Virus record (IMG/VR): IMGVR_UViG_3300027976_000053
Coordinates: 1 to 51,877 of that record
Source of the DNA: a virus
DNA: 51,877 nucleotides
Reading direction: 5' to 3' (one strand)
This document shows, one piece after another, positions 16,107-25,806 of this stretch. The notes beneath the pieces are model-generated. The model was not told the origin of the DNA and searched no databases. It worked only from the letters and a program-made list of their open reading frames with translations. The translations under genes were made by a program, and so were the position numbers. How positions within the stretch are numbered: the first letter of the stretch is position 1; every line of letters starts with the position of its first letter.

Positions 16107-17927
16107 ATGGCAAATACAGGTATAAACTACACGTCACGTAATTTCGCAGATATAAGAACTGACTTAATAAATATGGTTAAGAAATATTATCCAGATATTT
16201 TTAACGACTATAATGATGCATCTGTTGGTATGATGCTTTTAGAATTAAATGCTGGTGTTGGAGATATGTTGTCACTCAATACAGATAGAATGTTTCAAGA
16301 AACACAAATAGATTATGCTCAAGAAAGAAGTTCTATATTATCTATGGCTAGAACATTTGGTTTAAAAATCCCAGGAAAAAGACCAAGTGTAAGCATCGTA
16401 GATTTTTCGGTAATAATACCACCACTAGGTGATACTTTCGATATTTCTTATTGCCCAATTATAAGAGCTGGTTCTCAAGTAACTGGTGCTGGAAAAGTTT
16501 TTGAAACATCAAACGATATCGATTTCAGTGACCCATTTACAACAGGTGGGATACCAAATAGATTAGTTATACCTAACTTTAACGCCAATAGTATACTATT
16601 AAACTATACAATAACAAAAAGAGAAATCGTTATTAACGGATTTACAAAGATATTCAAAAGAGTTATTACTTCAAGTGACATAAAACCATTTTTAGAAATA
16701 ATATTACCAGATAATAACGTTATATCGGTTGATTCTATCATTAGTTTAGAAGGAACCAACTTTACACAAATACCCTCAGCTGATAATTTTATTAATTCAT
16801 CAATAAGATGGTATGAAATGGATGCTTTGGCTGAAAGCCAAGTTTTTATCCAAGATAATTTTACCATTAGTGACAATGCTGGTATAAAACCAGGAAAATG
16901 GATAACAACAACTAAAAAATTCATTAGAGAATATACAGATTTAGGTTTTACCAAATTAATTTTAGGTGGTGGTAGTCAAGACATAAGCAGTTTATGTGAT
17001 TTCGGCTCTAATAAAGCATTGGTTAATCAAATAGGTGATTTTATTAATAACATGTCACTAGGTGAAACACCAACAGCAAATACATCCATGTTTATTAAAT
17101 ATAGAGTTGGTGGGGGTGCTGATACAAATTTGGGTACTGGTGTATTAACAAATTTAGGTACCGTAGATATGTCGGTTAATGGATTAAATGTTGCGATAAA
17201 TAATGCTGTTAAAGCTTCTTTGGTTGTAAACAATAATTTCCCAGCTTTGGGTGGTAGAAATGAACCAAGCGTTGAGGAAGTTAGGAATTTAGTTCGTTAT
17301 AATTTCTCATCACAAAATAGATGCGTATTAATTAAGGATTATCAAGCTAGAATTAGTTTGATGCCTGGAGAATTTGGTGTACCTTTTAGATGTGGGGTGT
17401 TTGAAAACCAAAATAAGATTCAAATTTATATTTTAGGGTTAAATGCTGATACAAAACTTGATAACTCATCAACTAGTACCCTAAGAGATAATATAGCTAA
17501 TTATTTATCTGATTATAGAATGTTAAATGACTATGTTTTTGTCACAAACGGAAAGGTTATTAACCTTGCTTTTGAAATTGATGTGTATATCGATAAGAAA
17601 AGCCCTAAGTCACAAATAATAAGTCAAATAATTACTGATGTTCAGACTTATATGAACATAAATAAATTTCAAATGGGTGAAAATGTTTATTTATCACCAT
17701 TGGTTGAAACAATAAATAATGTTGGTGGTGTTTTAAACGTAATCGATGTGAGAATCTTCAATAAAGTAGGAGATGGTTATAGTTTAAATGAAATATCTCA
17801 ACCATATTTAGATGCGACAACTAGACAAGTAGATATTTCTTTTGACTACACACTTTACGGTGACCCGATAAGTATGTTTGAAATCAAATTCCCTAATGTG
17901 GATATCAAGGTTAGAGTTAAAGGGTAA
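16107..17927 (+). CDS. 6: Baseplate wedge protein, gp6 / baseplate J-like
   Basis: This 606-residue protein is the central wedge protein of a contractile baseplate (T4 gp6, 660 residues; P2 gpJ). The N-terminus GINYTSRNFADIRTDLI and ASVGMMLLELNAGVGDML are typical of the T4-type gp6 family, and the C-terminal half has the J-like fold with RNLVRYNFSSQNRCV and KDYQARI. It forms the ring that holds the wedges together and transmits the firing signal. It pairs with gp25 encoded immediately upstream. Confidence 0.88.
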   Translation: MANTGINYTSRNFADIRTDLINMVKKYYPDIFNDYNDASVGMMLLELNAGVGDMLSLNTDRMFQETQIDYAQERSSILSMARTFGLKIPGKRPSVSIVDFSVIIPPLGDTFDISYCPIIRAGSQVTGAGKVFETSNDIDFSDPFTTGGIPNRLVIPNFNANSILLNYTITKREIVINGFTKIFKRVITSSDIKPFLEIILPDNNVISVDSIISLEGTNFTQIPSADNFINSSIRWYEMDALAESQVFIQDNFTISDNAGIKPGKWITTTKKFIREYTDLGFTKLILGGGSQDISSLCDFGSNKALVNQIGDFINNMSLGETPTANTSMFIKYRVGGGADTNLGTGVLTNLGTVDMSVNGLNVAINNAVKASLVVNNNFPALGGRNEPSVEEVRNLVRYNFSSQNRCVLIKDYQARISLMPGEFGVPFRCGVFENQNKIQIYILGLNADTKLDNSSTSTLRDNIANYLSDYRMLNDYVFVTNGKVINLAFEIDVYIDKKSPKSQIISQIITDVQTYMNINKFQMGENVYLSPLVETINNVGGVLNVIDVRIFNKVGDGYSLNEISQPYLDATTRQVDISFDYTLYGDPISMFEIKFPNVDIKVRVKG

Positions 17928-17959
17928 GGTTTCCTTATACCGTTAAAACCTTATATTTA
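17925..17959 (+). other. Hairpin with late-like box between gp6-like gene and membrane-protein gene
   Basis: TAAGGTTT (17925-17932) pairs with AAACCTTA (17946-17953). No T-run follows, so it is probably not a terminator; it overlaps the TATATTTA box at 17952-17959, 14 bases before the next ATG. It could be a processing or attenuation site. Confidence 0.3.
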
Positions 17960-17973
17960 ATAAAAATTTTAAT

Positions 17974-18276
17974 ATGAGCTGCGATTGTAAAAACGAAACT
18001 GTTAATAAAACAGAAATCAAGTCAACAAAGACAATAAGTAATTATATATTGAAAACAATAATTTTCTTATTGTTTTTGGTTATTTTACCAATAGTTGTTG
18101 TTGCGATAATATGGATAGTATTTAAAATGTTAGTTTTAAGTGAATCAATTGATATAAAATCTATTTTGATGTCTCTATATGGTAAAATAAAAAAGACGCA
18201 AGACGATGATGATGAAGTATCTGAAGACGACTTATATATGGTGGATGTTGAGGATATAACAAATAAGAAATTTTAA
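17974..18276 (+). CDS. Small single-pass membrane protein, 100 aa
   Basis: This 100-residue protein has a polar N-terminus with two cysteines (MSCDCK), one long strongly hydrophobic segment at about residues 27-55, then a charged C-terminal tail with an acidic stretch (TQDDDDEVSEDD). It is not recognised. A membrane-anchored protein between two baseplate genes is odd; it could be a small virion protein that acts at the membrane during DNA entry, or an unrelated host-directed protein. It ends 3 bases before the next gene, so the two are co-transcribed. Confidence 0.65.
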   Translation: MSCDCKNETVNKTEIKSTKTISNYILKTIIFLLFLVILPIVVVAIIWIVFKMLVLSESIDIKSILMSLYGKIKKTQDDDDEVSEDDLYMVDVEDITNKKF

Positions 18277-18279
18277 GAA

Positions 18280-21200
18280 ATGTCAAATACAATAAGAATA
18301 AGAACAACACCTAACGGAAATGACAAATATTTAAAAGTTAATTTAGAACAAGATTTTGATTTTATTGAAATTCTTTCTTTAAATATTTCTCAGGAAGACG
18401 CATATCGACAATTCTGTTCAGATTATGGTGTTGTTGTTGGTAGGGTTCTAGTTAATAGCGGATTTGGTGTCCCAAACGCCAAGGTTAGTGTATTTATCCC
18501 TATTGATGAAGTTGATAAACAAAACCCAACAATTAGAGGGTTGTATCCTTACGAATTAATCACAGATAAAGATTATCGAGGGATTCGTTATAATTTATTA
18601 CCAAATCAATCTGAAACAAATAATAATTGTTTTACACCAGTAGGTACATTCCCAACAAAAAGGGGAGTCCTTGATAATGACATAGTAACAAATATTTATT
18701 GTAAGTATTATAAATTTACAACAACAACAAATTATGCTGGTGATTTTATGATTTTTGGTGTTCCAATTGGGACATATACAATTCATGTTGATGCTGATAT
18801 ATCAGATATTGGTATCGTTTCACAACGACCATATGATTTGGTTAGACAGGGCACACCAGAGAAATTATTCGATAGTCCGACTAAATTTATGGGTGGGACG
18901 AACATAGATAAATTACCCCAAATTAAAACAGCTAATATTGGTGTAAACGTACAACCGTTTTGGGGTGATTTAGAGAATTGTCAAGTAGGTATCACCCGTG
19001 TGGATGTTGACTTAAATTATTCAATCCAACCATCAGCTATTTTTTTCGGAAGTATCTTTGGAGACCAAGACAAGAATAGTGTGAGTAAAAACTGTAGGCC
19101 AAGAAAAGGTTTAGGTGAATTATGTGAACAAGTAACTAGTGAGGGTTCTGTTGAAATGATTAGATATTCTTTCGATGGTGAAATTGAAGATTTTTCAGTT
19201 CAAGGTGGTAGAGTTATTGATGAAGATGGTACTTGGGCTTATCAAATACCTATGAACTTAGATTATTTTGTTACAGCTGAAGATGGTACCTTTATTCCAT
19301 CAAATGACCCAAATATTGGACTCCCAACTAGGTCTAAAGTAAGATTTAGAATAGGTATGGATGAAACTGGTGGTGAAGGTAGGCTTAGAACTAGGGCGAA
19401 GTATTTGGTACCGAATAACCCAAAAATTGTTAGTGAGATTGATTATAATTTTAATGAAAAAACCAAAGATTCAAGTTTCAAAAATTTATATTGGAATAAA
19501 ATCTATAGTATTTCAAGTTTCATTCCTAGATATCAACCAAATAAAAGTGTTGGTAATAGAAATATAACTGCAATTAAAAATGTTGATGGGTGTGTCGGTG
19601 ATAAGAATCCGTTTCCTTACAACAGAGTTGATACAGATGTGAACCCTATATTCTCATATTTTTGTATTATAATATCAATAATAAACTATATAGTTTTTAT
19701 TATAAACGCTGTTATTATAGGAGCAATCAATGGTATAATTGGTGCGCTAAATCTTATTATAAATTTTGTTGGTGGAACACCTGTACCTTTGGTTGCTTGT
19801 ATTACGGTAGGGTGTCCTACGGATAACGGTGTGGTGCAATTTGCACCTGGGTGTGGTGTAGAATCCACAGCGTATTTTAGGGAAGGGTTGTCCGATTGTA
19901 TAGCTTTTAGTATGGCCAAATCTTTAAACATGTATAAATTTGATTTTTATAATGATTGGGTAAACGGTACATTGTATTCGTTTTTATTAAAATATAAAAA
20001 GAGAAAAAAGGGTAATGAAAAATTTTGTGAATATGATTGTGGAGACTTTTTAGGTTACCCTGATTATAGTGGGGTTGACGAAAATGAAAATAACATCCCA
20101 GATAATGATTGTAACAATCAATACTTGTTAGACACTATGTACCCAGTAGGTAGTAATAACAATCAAAATGAAGCTACTGTCACAGGTATAATTAGAGAGG
20201 GTTTAATAAAGAAATTAGATGATGAGTTTTATTATGCTTCAACAAATCACAAGGTAACACAAAAATTATTTGCAACTGATATTATTTGTCTTGGTTCAGT
20301 TTTTGAATGTGATTGGCAAGGCTTCCCTAATTTATACAAATTTTTAACACCTACAAGTTATAATTTACCGCCAGATATACAACAAATGAGTTCTGATGGT
20401 ACTCAAATATTAGAAACTGGTATTGTAGATGTTGGTGACGCTCCTGGTTTATTATTTTCAGTTAATTGTTTAGGTCTTCATGTTGATAACACACAAGCGT
20501 TAAATTTCAGACATATTTGTGAAATTTTAGTCGATTCAGACGCAGCGACTGAAGCACCTGACGGTACGATTATCTCCCAAGCAGATGGTGTTATTAGTTC
20601 TGATGAAATAAGTGTTGATGGAAAGTTTTTTAGAAATTCTTTTCTATATCTTAATAGTGACTCAACACCTGATAACGAATACATTCCACTAACAACATTA
20701 AATAGTGATTTTAACACATTCAATCTACCATTTTATGACTTTACATCGTTACAAAATAACCCACAAGATTACATAGATTTTAGAGGTTATCCTGAGTATG
20801 GTGGAAACTACACTTTTTATGACCAACCAGAACATTCATTTTTTATGTATTTTGGTTCTGTACCAGGAAAAAGTTCAGTTGAAAAACTTTTACAACGTTA
20901 TTTTGGTACTTGTAAATTGGTTAAAAAACAAACACTATTTTTAGATTTAATAGTAACTCCAGATTCAAACAATGATTCAAGTGGTGGTATTATATTCGAA
21001 ATAATTGGTGGCCATGGGCCTTACACATATACAGTTTTTTCATCTAATGGTTATTCTTTTGATGGAACTGTAGATACAACACCACCTATAGTTGAACTAA
21101 CAGGGTTAGCTGTTGGTACGTATATCATTACTATTGTTGATTTTTTCGGGTTCACAACGACTCAAACTGTTGTGGTTGCTGGTCCACCACCATTATTTTG

Positions 21201-22236
21201 TAATGTTTTTGTATCAAACAACTCTACATCATTGGTTTCATTTGATGGTCAAATAACAGCTAATATTGGTGGTGGTTTACAACCTTATTCTTATTCTCTT
21301 TTAAATTCTTTAGGTGGGCAAATTAGTTCTGGTATTATTAATTCAGCTCCGTTGATAATAGATGGTTTAGGTGTTGATTTAATTGGTTATACTCTAACAA
21401 TAACAGATGTAGAAATGAATTCTTGTTCAACAACAGGGTTATCGATTGTAGGTCAAGAGTCTTTAGTTGTACTATCTTCAAAAATAGATACCGATTGTTA
21501 TAACCAAGGGAATGGTCAGATATCTTTAAGTGTTTATGGTGGTGTAACACCATATACAATAACAACAACTGGACCTAATGGTTATTTTAGTGGTTTGTTA
21601 AATATGTTCAGTTTAGGCGGTGGTAATTACGTTACAACAGTTGTTGACAATGCTGGTTCTTCAGTATCAATAACAACAACAGTTAATTCATCAAACCCAC
21701 AACTGACTATAGTTCCAGCACCTTTAGAAGTTTTAAATAGGCAATGTCTTACCAATACACATAGAATCTCGTTTAATATTACGGCTGGTTTATCTTATGG
21801 TGATAATGCTTATATTTCATATAAATTAGATAATGATGCTTGGGAAAACGTTACTTTATTTTTTCCTGGGTCATCAAATGATATGGTTTTATCGATACCT
21901 AATGTAATGTTGTCTACAGATATTAAAATTAGATTTAGTAACACTCCAACATACGATTGTTATAGTAATACAATAACAATTACTAAACCTCAAGTAGCGT
22001 TACCAACACAAGCGTTAAATGGTAGTATTTTAACAACTGTTTTCAGCGGTGTATATAATCACACTATCACGGTAACTGGTGGAATTGGAGTTGTAACTAA
22101 TAATCCGCTTACAATACCGTTTACATATAATCAACCAACACAAACTTCGGTTGCTACTATAACAAATTCTCCATCACCAATAATAACAACAACAATAACA
22201 GATAGCGTTGGCTGTCAAATAGTAATAACAGGTTAA
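18280..22236 (+). CDS. Large baseplate/fibre virion protein with SprB-like repeats, 1318 aa
   Basis: The family is not one I can name, but modules are visible. Residues about 48-90 and 140-185 resemble carboxypeptidase-regulatory-like beta domains (VVVGRVLVNSGFGVPNAKV; GIPIGTYTIHVD-like FGVPIGTYTIHVDAD). Residues 458-498 are a continuous hydrophobic, Gly-containing stretch unusual for a virion protein. Residues about 530-600 carry a conserved YFREGLSDCIAFSMAKSLN segment. From about residue 889 on, three to five SprB-type repeats occur, each with a GG-x-PY-x-Y core and a TIxD end. SprB repeats are typical of Bacteroidota gliding adhesins. The role is probably a peripheral baseplate or fibre component that contacts the cell surface. 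It lies 3 bases after the membrane protein and 1 base before the next gene. Confidence 0.7.
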   Translation: MSNTIRIRTTPNGNDKYLKVNLEQDFDFIEILSLNISQEDAYRQFCSDYGVVVGRVLVNSGFGVPNAKVSVFIPIDEVDKQNPTIRGLYPYELITDKDYRGIRYNLLPNQSETNNNCFTPVGTFPTKRGVLDNDIVTNIYCKYYKFTTTTNYAGDFMIFGVPIGTYTIHVDADISDIGIVSQRPYDLVRQGTPEKLFDSPTKFMGGTNIDKLPQIKTANIGVNVQPFWGDLENCQVGITRVDVDLNYSIQPSAIFFGSIFGDQDKNSVSKNCRPRKGLGELCEQVTSEGSVEMIRYSFDGEIEDFSVQGGRVIDEDGTWAYQIPMNLDYFVTAEDGTFIPSNDPNIGLPTRSKVRFRIGMDETGGEGRLRTRAKYLVPNNPKIVSEIDYNFNEKTKDSSFKNLYWNKIYSISSFIPRYQPNKSVGNRNITAIKNVDGCVGDKNPFPYNRVDTDVNPIFSYFCIIISIINYIVFIINAVIIGAINGIIGALNLIINFVGGTPVPLVACITVGCPTDNGVVQFAPGCGVESTAYFREGLSDCIAFSMAKSLNMYKFDFYNDWVNGTLYSFLLKYKKRKKGNEKFCEYDCGDFLGYPDYSGVDENENNIPDNDCNNQYLLDTMYPVGSNNNQNEATVTGIIREGLIKKLDDEFYYASTNHKVTQKLFATDIICLGSVFECDWQGFPNLYKFLTPTSYNLPPDIQQMSSDGTQILETGIVDVGDAPGLLFSVNCLGLHVDNTQALNFRHICEILVDSDAATEAPDGTIISQADGVISSDEISVDGKFFRNSFLYLNSDSTPDNEYIPLTTLNSDFNTFNLPFYDFTSLQNNPQDYIDFRGYPEYGGNYTFYDQPEHSFFMYFGSVPGKSSVEKLLQRYFGTCKLVKKQTLFLDLIVTPDSNNDSSGGIIFEIIGGHGPYTYTVFSSNGYSFDGTVDTTPPIVELTGLAVGTYIITIVDFFGFTTTQTVVVAGPPPLFCNVFVSNNSTSLVSFDGQITANIGGGLQPYSYSLLNSLGGQISSGIINSAPLIIDGLGVDLIGYTLTITDVEMNSCSTTGLSIVGQESLVVLSSKIDTDCYNQGNGQISLSVYGGVTPYTITTTGPNGYFSGLLNMFSLGGGNYVTTVVDNAGSSVSITTTVNSSNPQLTIVPAPLEVLNRQCLTNTHRISFNITAGLSYGDNAYISYKLDNDAWENVTLFFPGSSNDMVLSIPNVMLSTDIKIRFSNTPTYDCYSNTITITKPQVALPTQALNGSILTTVFSGVYNHTITVTGGIGVVTNNPLTIPFTYNQPTQTSVATITNSPSPIITTTITDSVGCQIVITG

Positions 22237-22237
22237 A

Positions 22238-24010
22238 ATGGAGAGATTTATACAAAGATTAAACGCTGAAACGTCTAAGAAATTAGTTAATGTAGATACT
22301 TTTTTAAAATTAAATTTAGATGCTAAACAAAGATTGCTTCCACCGAGCTCAATAAATAAAGTGGTAAATGCTGATGAAAGATTTAATGAAGAAAGACAAA
22401 AGGGTAGTTTTTATAGAATACTAGGTACTATAAACTCAACATCAACAAACGCTTTGTTTAATCTTGCTGACGGTCAAATGGCTGATGAATTTACTTGGGC
22501 TGGATTTAATTATAGCAATGCTGAAAATGAATTTAGATTTTTAGACTCTATCTACCCAAATGTTGTTTCAAAATATTTAAAGGAAAAAGATGGTTGGTTC
22601 GGTTACTTTGAACCAGACGTTAATAAAGCTGATTTTTGCAATTTTTATGATATGGAACCAAAAAGAGAGCGTTTTTCATTTATTTCAGATATATCTCCTT
22701 TTCATGCGTTAGACAATTTACCAATTAAAAATTGGGAACTTACAATAACTTACCCAGTAAGTGTTGATAGTGGACATACTATGGTTAATAATGGTCTTAT
22801 GATAATTGATTCATCTCAAGCTGATGTTTCAAATAGACCTATGACAGCAATCGGAATGGGTTGTTTTCACAACTTAAATATTGGTGATATTGTTAATATA
22901 AGTGGAACGAATGGTTACGATGGTGAACACGTAGTTATTAGAACTGGTTTGGATAATGGTGATTTAAAAGCGTATTATTTTGTGATAGATGTCCCTCCAA
23001 TGGGTTCCGTTTCTTTTAATTCAAGGATGAAAAGAACATTTGGTGGTATTGAATCAATTTATTATTTTAGGAAATTTAGAAAAATAAAAACCAGAAACTC
23101 TCAATTCATAAAAGAAGGTGATTATGAATCTTACAAACTTGCTTTTAGTGAAAATTATTTTTCAGATGTTATTTCACAGTTTTCGTTTAATGAGGATATA
23201 GATATTAGTGAGTTAGTTGATAACTTAGGCCGACCTTTAAGTGAATTATATTTAACCATTATAAAGACTGATAGTAATAATCTTTTCAGTAATGTTTCTT
23301 CTGGAATAGAAACTCCTTTTATCCCAATATTAAACACTAGTGATTTTAATATTTACTTAGTAGATATACCAGTTATAAATAGAATCCATAATGGTGGTGC
23401 TTCACCATTTCAATCACACAACCCGTTAGAAAATGATGTTACGATTTCTGGTGGGATTACAAATAGTAATGAATTTTACGGGGATTTGGTTGAATACAAT
23501 TCAAATGAAGTAAAAGAAACTATTTTAGCAGATGTCTCTCATAGATTTAACACCGTTAACAGGGAAACACCTTCTCAAGTTATTACATACAACGTAACGA
23601 ACGGAACCAACGGAGTTGCCCCAACACTTCAAACAATCAATTTGGGACCAAGACAAGAAGGTTATATATATAAACCACATCATTTAATAAAGATAAGGGA
23701 ACTTTCTAGTTATGTTGAACAAGGTGACCAATTTACCGTTGGCATACCAAATTATGCTATTGATTTAAACGATGGTAGATTCCTGTGGCGAGATATGTTA
23801 GATATTGGGTTTAATCAAACGGATGAATTTCCTTTGGATTATCCTTTTTTAAATGGTTGTCATTATATGTATGATAATTATTGTTTTACAGTTAGAAGAC
23901 AAGACCCGTTTAATAATTGGGATTTGTACTATTCGAAATTTCCAGCAGACCCAATAGGGGAAAGAACAACAAACAAATTTGATTTTAATTCAGCAGAAGA
24001 TGTTTGTTAA
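22238..24010 (+). CDS. Virion structural protein (baseplate region), 590 aa
   Basis: I do not recognise this 590-residue protein. It has a charged helical N-terminus (ERFIQRLNAETSKKL), is predicted largely beta afterwards, lacks a signal peptide or membrane segment and ends in Cys. It starts 1 base after the stop of the 1318-residue gene, which implies translational coupling and a common assembly. Placement between gp6/J and the fibre genes suggests a baseplate or fibre-attachment component. Confidence 0.65.
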   Translation: MERFIQRLNAETSKKLVNVDTFLKLNLDAKQRLLPPSSINKVVNADERFNEERQKGSFYRILGTINSTSTNALFNLADGQMADEFTWAGFNYSNAENEFRFLDSIYPNVVSKYLKEKDGWFGYFEPDVNKADFCNFYDMEPKRERFSFISDISPFHALDNLPIKNWELTITYPVSVDSGHTMVNNGLMIIDSSQADVSNRPMTAIGMGCFHNLNIGDIVNISGTNGYDGEHVVIRTGLDNGDLKAYYFVIDVPPMGSVSFNSRMKRTFGGIESIYYFRKFRKIKTRNSQFIKEGDYESYKLAFSENYFSDVISQFSFNEDIDISELVDNLGRPLSELYLTIIKTDSNNLFSNVSSGIETPFIPILNTSDFNIYLVDIPVINRIHNGGASPFQSHNPLENDVTISGGITNSNEFYGDLVEYNSNEVKETILADVSHRFNTVNRETPSQVITYNVTNGTNGVAPTLQTINLGPRQEGYIYKPHHLIKIRELSSYVEQGDQFTVGIPNYAIDLNDGRFLWRDMLDIGFNQTDEFPLDYPFLNGCHYMYDNYCFTVRRQDPFNNWDLYYSKFPADPIGERTTNKFDFNSAEDVC

Positions 24011-24040
24011 ATACTTATAATAAATTAAAAACATTAAACG

Positions 24041-24892
24041 ATGGTTCTTAACAGATATCAAATAAATTTAAACACATTTCCTAGCGGTTCAACTACTACG
24101 TATTTTACTATACCTATAAATCTTGAATACCAACTAGTGGACCAGAATGATATTGTTAAAAGAATTTTTGTTGACGTTGAAACTGAAAAAGCTATAAACC
24201 CAATAATTGATTACGAAAAAATAAGATTTTCACCTTCTGGGTTAACTGATAATATAATTGACAAAATAGTTTACAACGTTATTTTAACTGGTGGAACAAC
24301 TTATGCTGATATAGGGTTTGATAATGATGATATAAAGTTTCAAAAAGAAACATTTAAACAAACGTTTTTAAAATTAAATTTCTATGATTCAGACAACCCA
24401 CTTAATCAAAATTTGGTTTCTAATGTTACATTATTTTCGGAATTAAAACCAGCTGATTTACATCAAATAAATAGTTCAATTGGTTTTATAGGCCAAACAC
24501 TCCCAGCGTCTCAAATACCTTTATCGTTTGTTTTAGGTAGTTCAATTTATAACCCGAATTCATTTGCACAAGGTTTTTTTCTTTATGATTATAAAGATGA
24601 AATAAATGTAGGTGATTCTAAATATCTATACATGAGAGCTAGTTTTAAAAACGCCAAAAATGGTGTGAGTACAAACTTAATGGTTAAATTAAACGCACAA
24701 CCTATAGATACCCTAATCCATGAATTGTATACTAGGTATGTAATGGTTAGGACTGATAATGGGTATTTTTATCAAATAGATGACACATACCAAGGTAATT
24801 TGGGTACTACGGGGTCAAATAACATAACCTATGACTATAATTCGATACTGAATTCAGTTACAGTCAACCTTTATCAAATATTAGCATTATAA
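24041..24892 (+). CDS. Virion structural protein (baseplate region), 283 aa
   Basis: This 283-residue, beta-rich protein is not recognised. There are many short polar strands and no cysteines, in contrast to its large neighbours. The stop codon overlaps the ATG of the next gene by one base (TAATG), so the two products are probably made in equal amounts and may form a complex. A baseplate-periphery role is inferred only from position. Confidence 0.6.
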   Translation: MVLNRYQINLNTFPSGSTTTYFTIPINLEYQLVDQNDIVKRIFVDVETEKAINPIIDYEKIRFSPSGLTDNIIDKIVYNVILTGGTTYADIGFDNDDIKFQKETFKQTFLKLNFYDSDNPLNQNLVSNVTLFSELKPADLHQINSSIGFIGQTLPASQIPLSFVLGSSIYNPNSFAQGFFLYDYKDEINVGDSKYLYMRASFKNAKNGVSTNLMVKLNAQPIDTLIHELYTRYVMVRTDNGYFYQIDDTYQGNLGTTGSNNITYDYNSILNSVTVNLYQILAL

Positions 24893-25767
24893 TGGAAGTA
24901 ATTAAACGTAAAATTTTACTAGAAAATAGTATTGATAGAACCAATAGTAAGACATGGGGTGCTTTAACAGCGGATACATTTTACATTAATGTTTTTTTAA
25001 CACAAACTATGGATGATGGAGGTATTTTTACCGACATTGAATACATTGATGCCGATATTTCTAACTCAACTTTAATAGATTATACAATTTTAACCGATAA
25101 ATTAACCTCTAGTGGTCTAACTTTTCCGTTTATGTATACACAAACACCATATTTAACATCTTCGGCTAATATGTTTGAAGATATAACACTTAGATTCCCT
25201 TCAAATAATGAAATAGATTATTATAATTCATTAAATTTAGTAATTACTGGGTTAACGGATAGTAAAATTGAAGATGTTAAATCATATGATGAAAATGAAA
25301 GGTATAAAATAGGTTTTGACATGCAAACCGAAGACTATATTAACTATAATAATATTAATGTCTCTAGTGTAAGTCGAGTTATATCAACAACTGAACCTAT
25401 GTTGTATGTTTTCGACACATCAAACGATATAAACATGGGGTTAGACACTCAAATACATGGGTTACAATACAAAGATTATTCGGGTAACACTATGGTTATT
25501 GGTATAGATGGAGTAAATAATGGTATACCCCTAACTACTCTTAGGTATATAGGTGAAGGTCAAAATGAAACAAACACTTCTTTATCAGCTTTAACCAAAG
25601 AAGAATACTTCTTTGGTATTATTTCCCCACCAGAAATTAAAAACGATGTATTTATAGAAAGAGGGGTTATTTCAGTATTGGAACCTCATTTAAGGTTATC
25701 AGAAATAAAGAACTTAGGTGAATTAAGTAGATATGGTAACGGGTATTATAATTTAATAAAACAATAG
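24892..25767 (+). CDS. Virion structural protein (baseplate region), 291 aa
   Basis: This 291-residue protein is not recognised. The start is fixed by the TAATG overlap with the preceding gene. It is acidic and beta-rich, with no membrane segment or metal motif. Its similar length, and its coupling to the previous gene, suggest the pair could be two subunits of one baseplate arm, although I see no clear sequence similarity between them. Confidence 0.6.
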   Translation: MEVIKRKILLENSIDRTNSKTWGALTADTFYINVFLTQTMDDGGIFTDIEYIDADISNSTLIDYTILTDKLTSSGLTFPFMYTQTPYLTSSANMFEDITLRFPSNNEIDYYNSLNLVITGLTDSKIEDVKSYDENERYKIGFDMQTEDYINYNNINVSSVSRVISTTEPMLYVFDTSNDINMGLDTQIHGLQYKDYSGNTMVIGIDGVNNGIPLTTLRYIGEGQNETNTSLSALTKEEYFFGIISPPEIKNDVFIERGVISVLEPHLRLSEIKNLGELSRYGNGYYNLIKQ

Positions 25768-25806
25768 ACTTTGGTTAAATCAAGGTTACATTAATAAATA
25801 AAAAAC

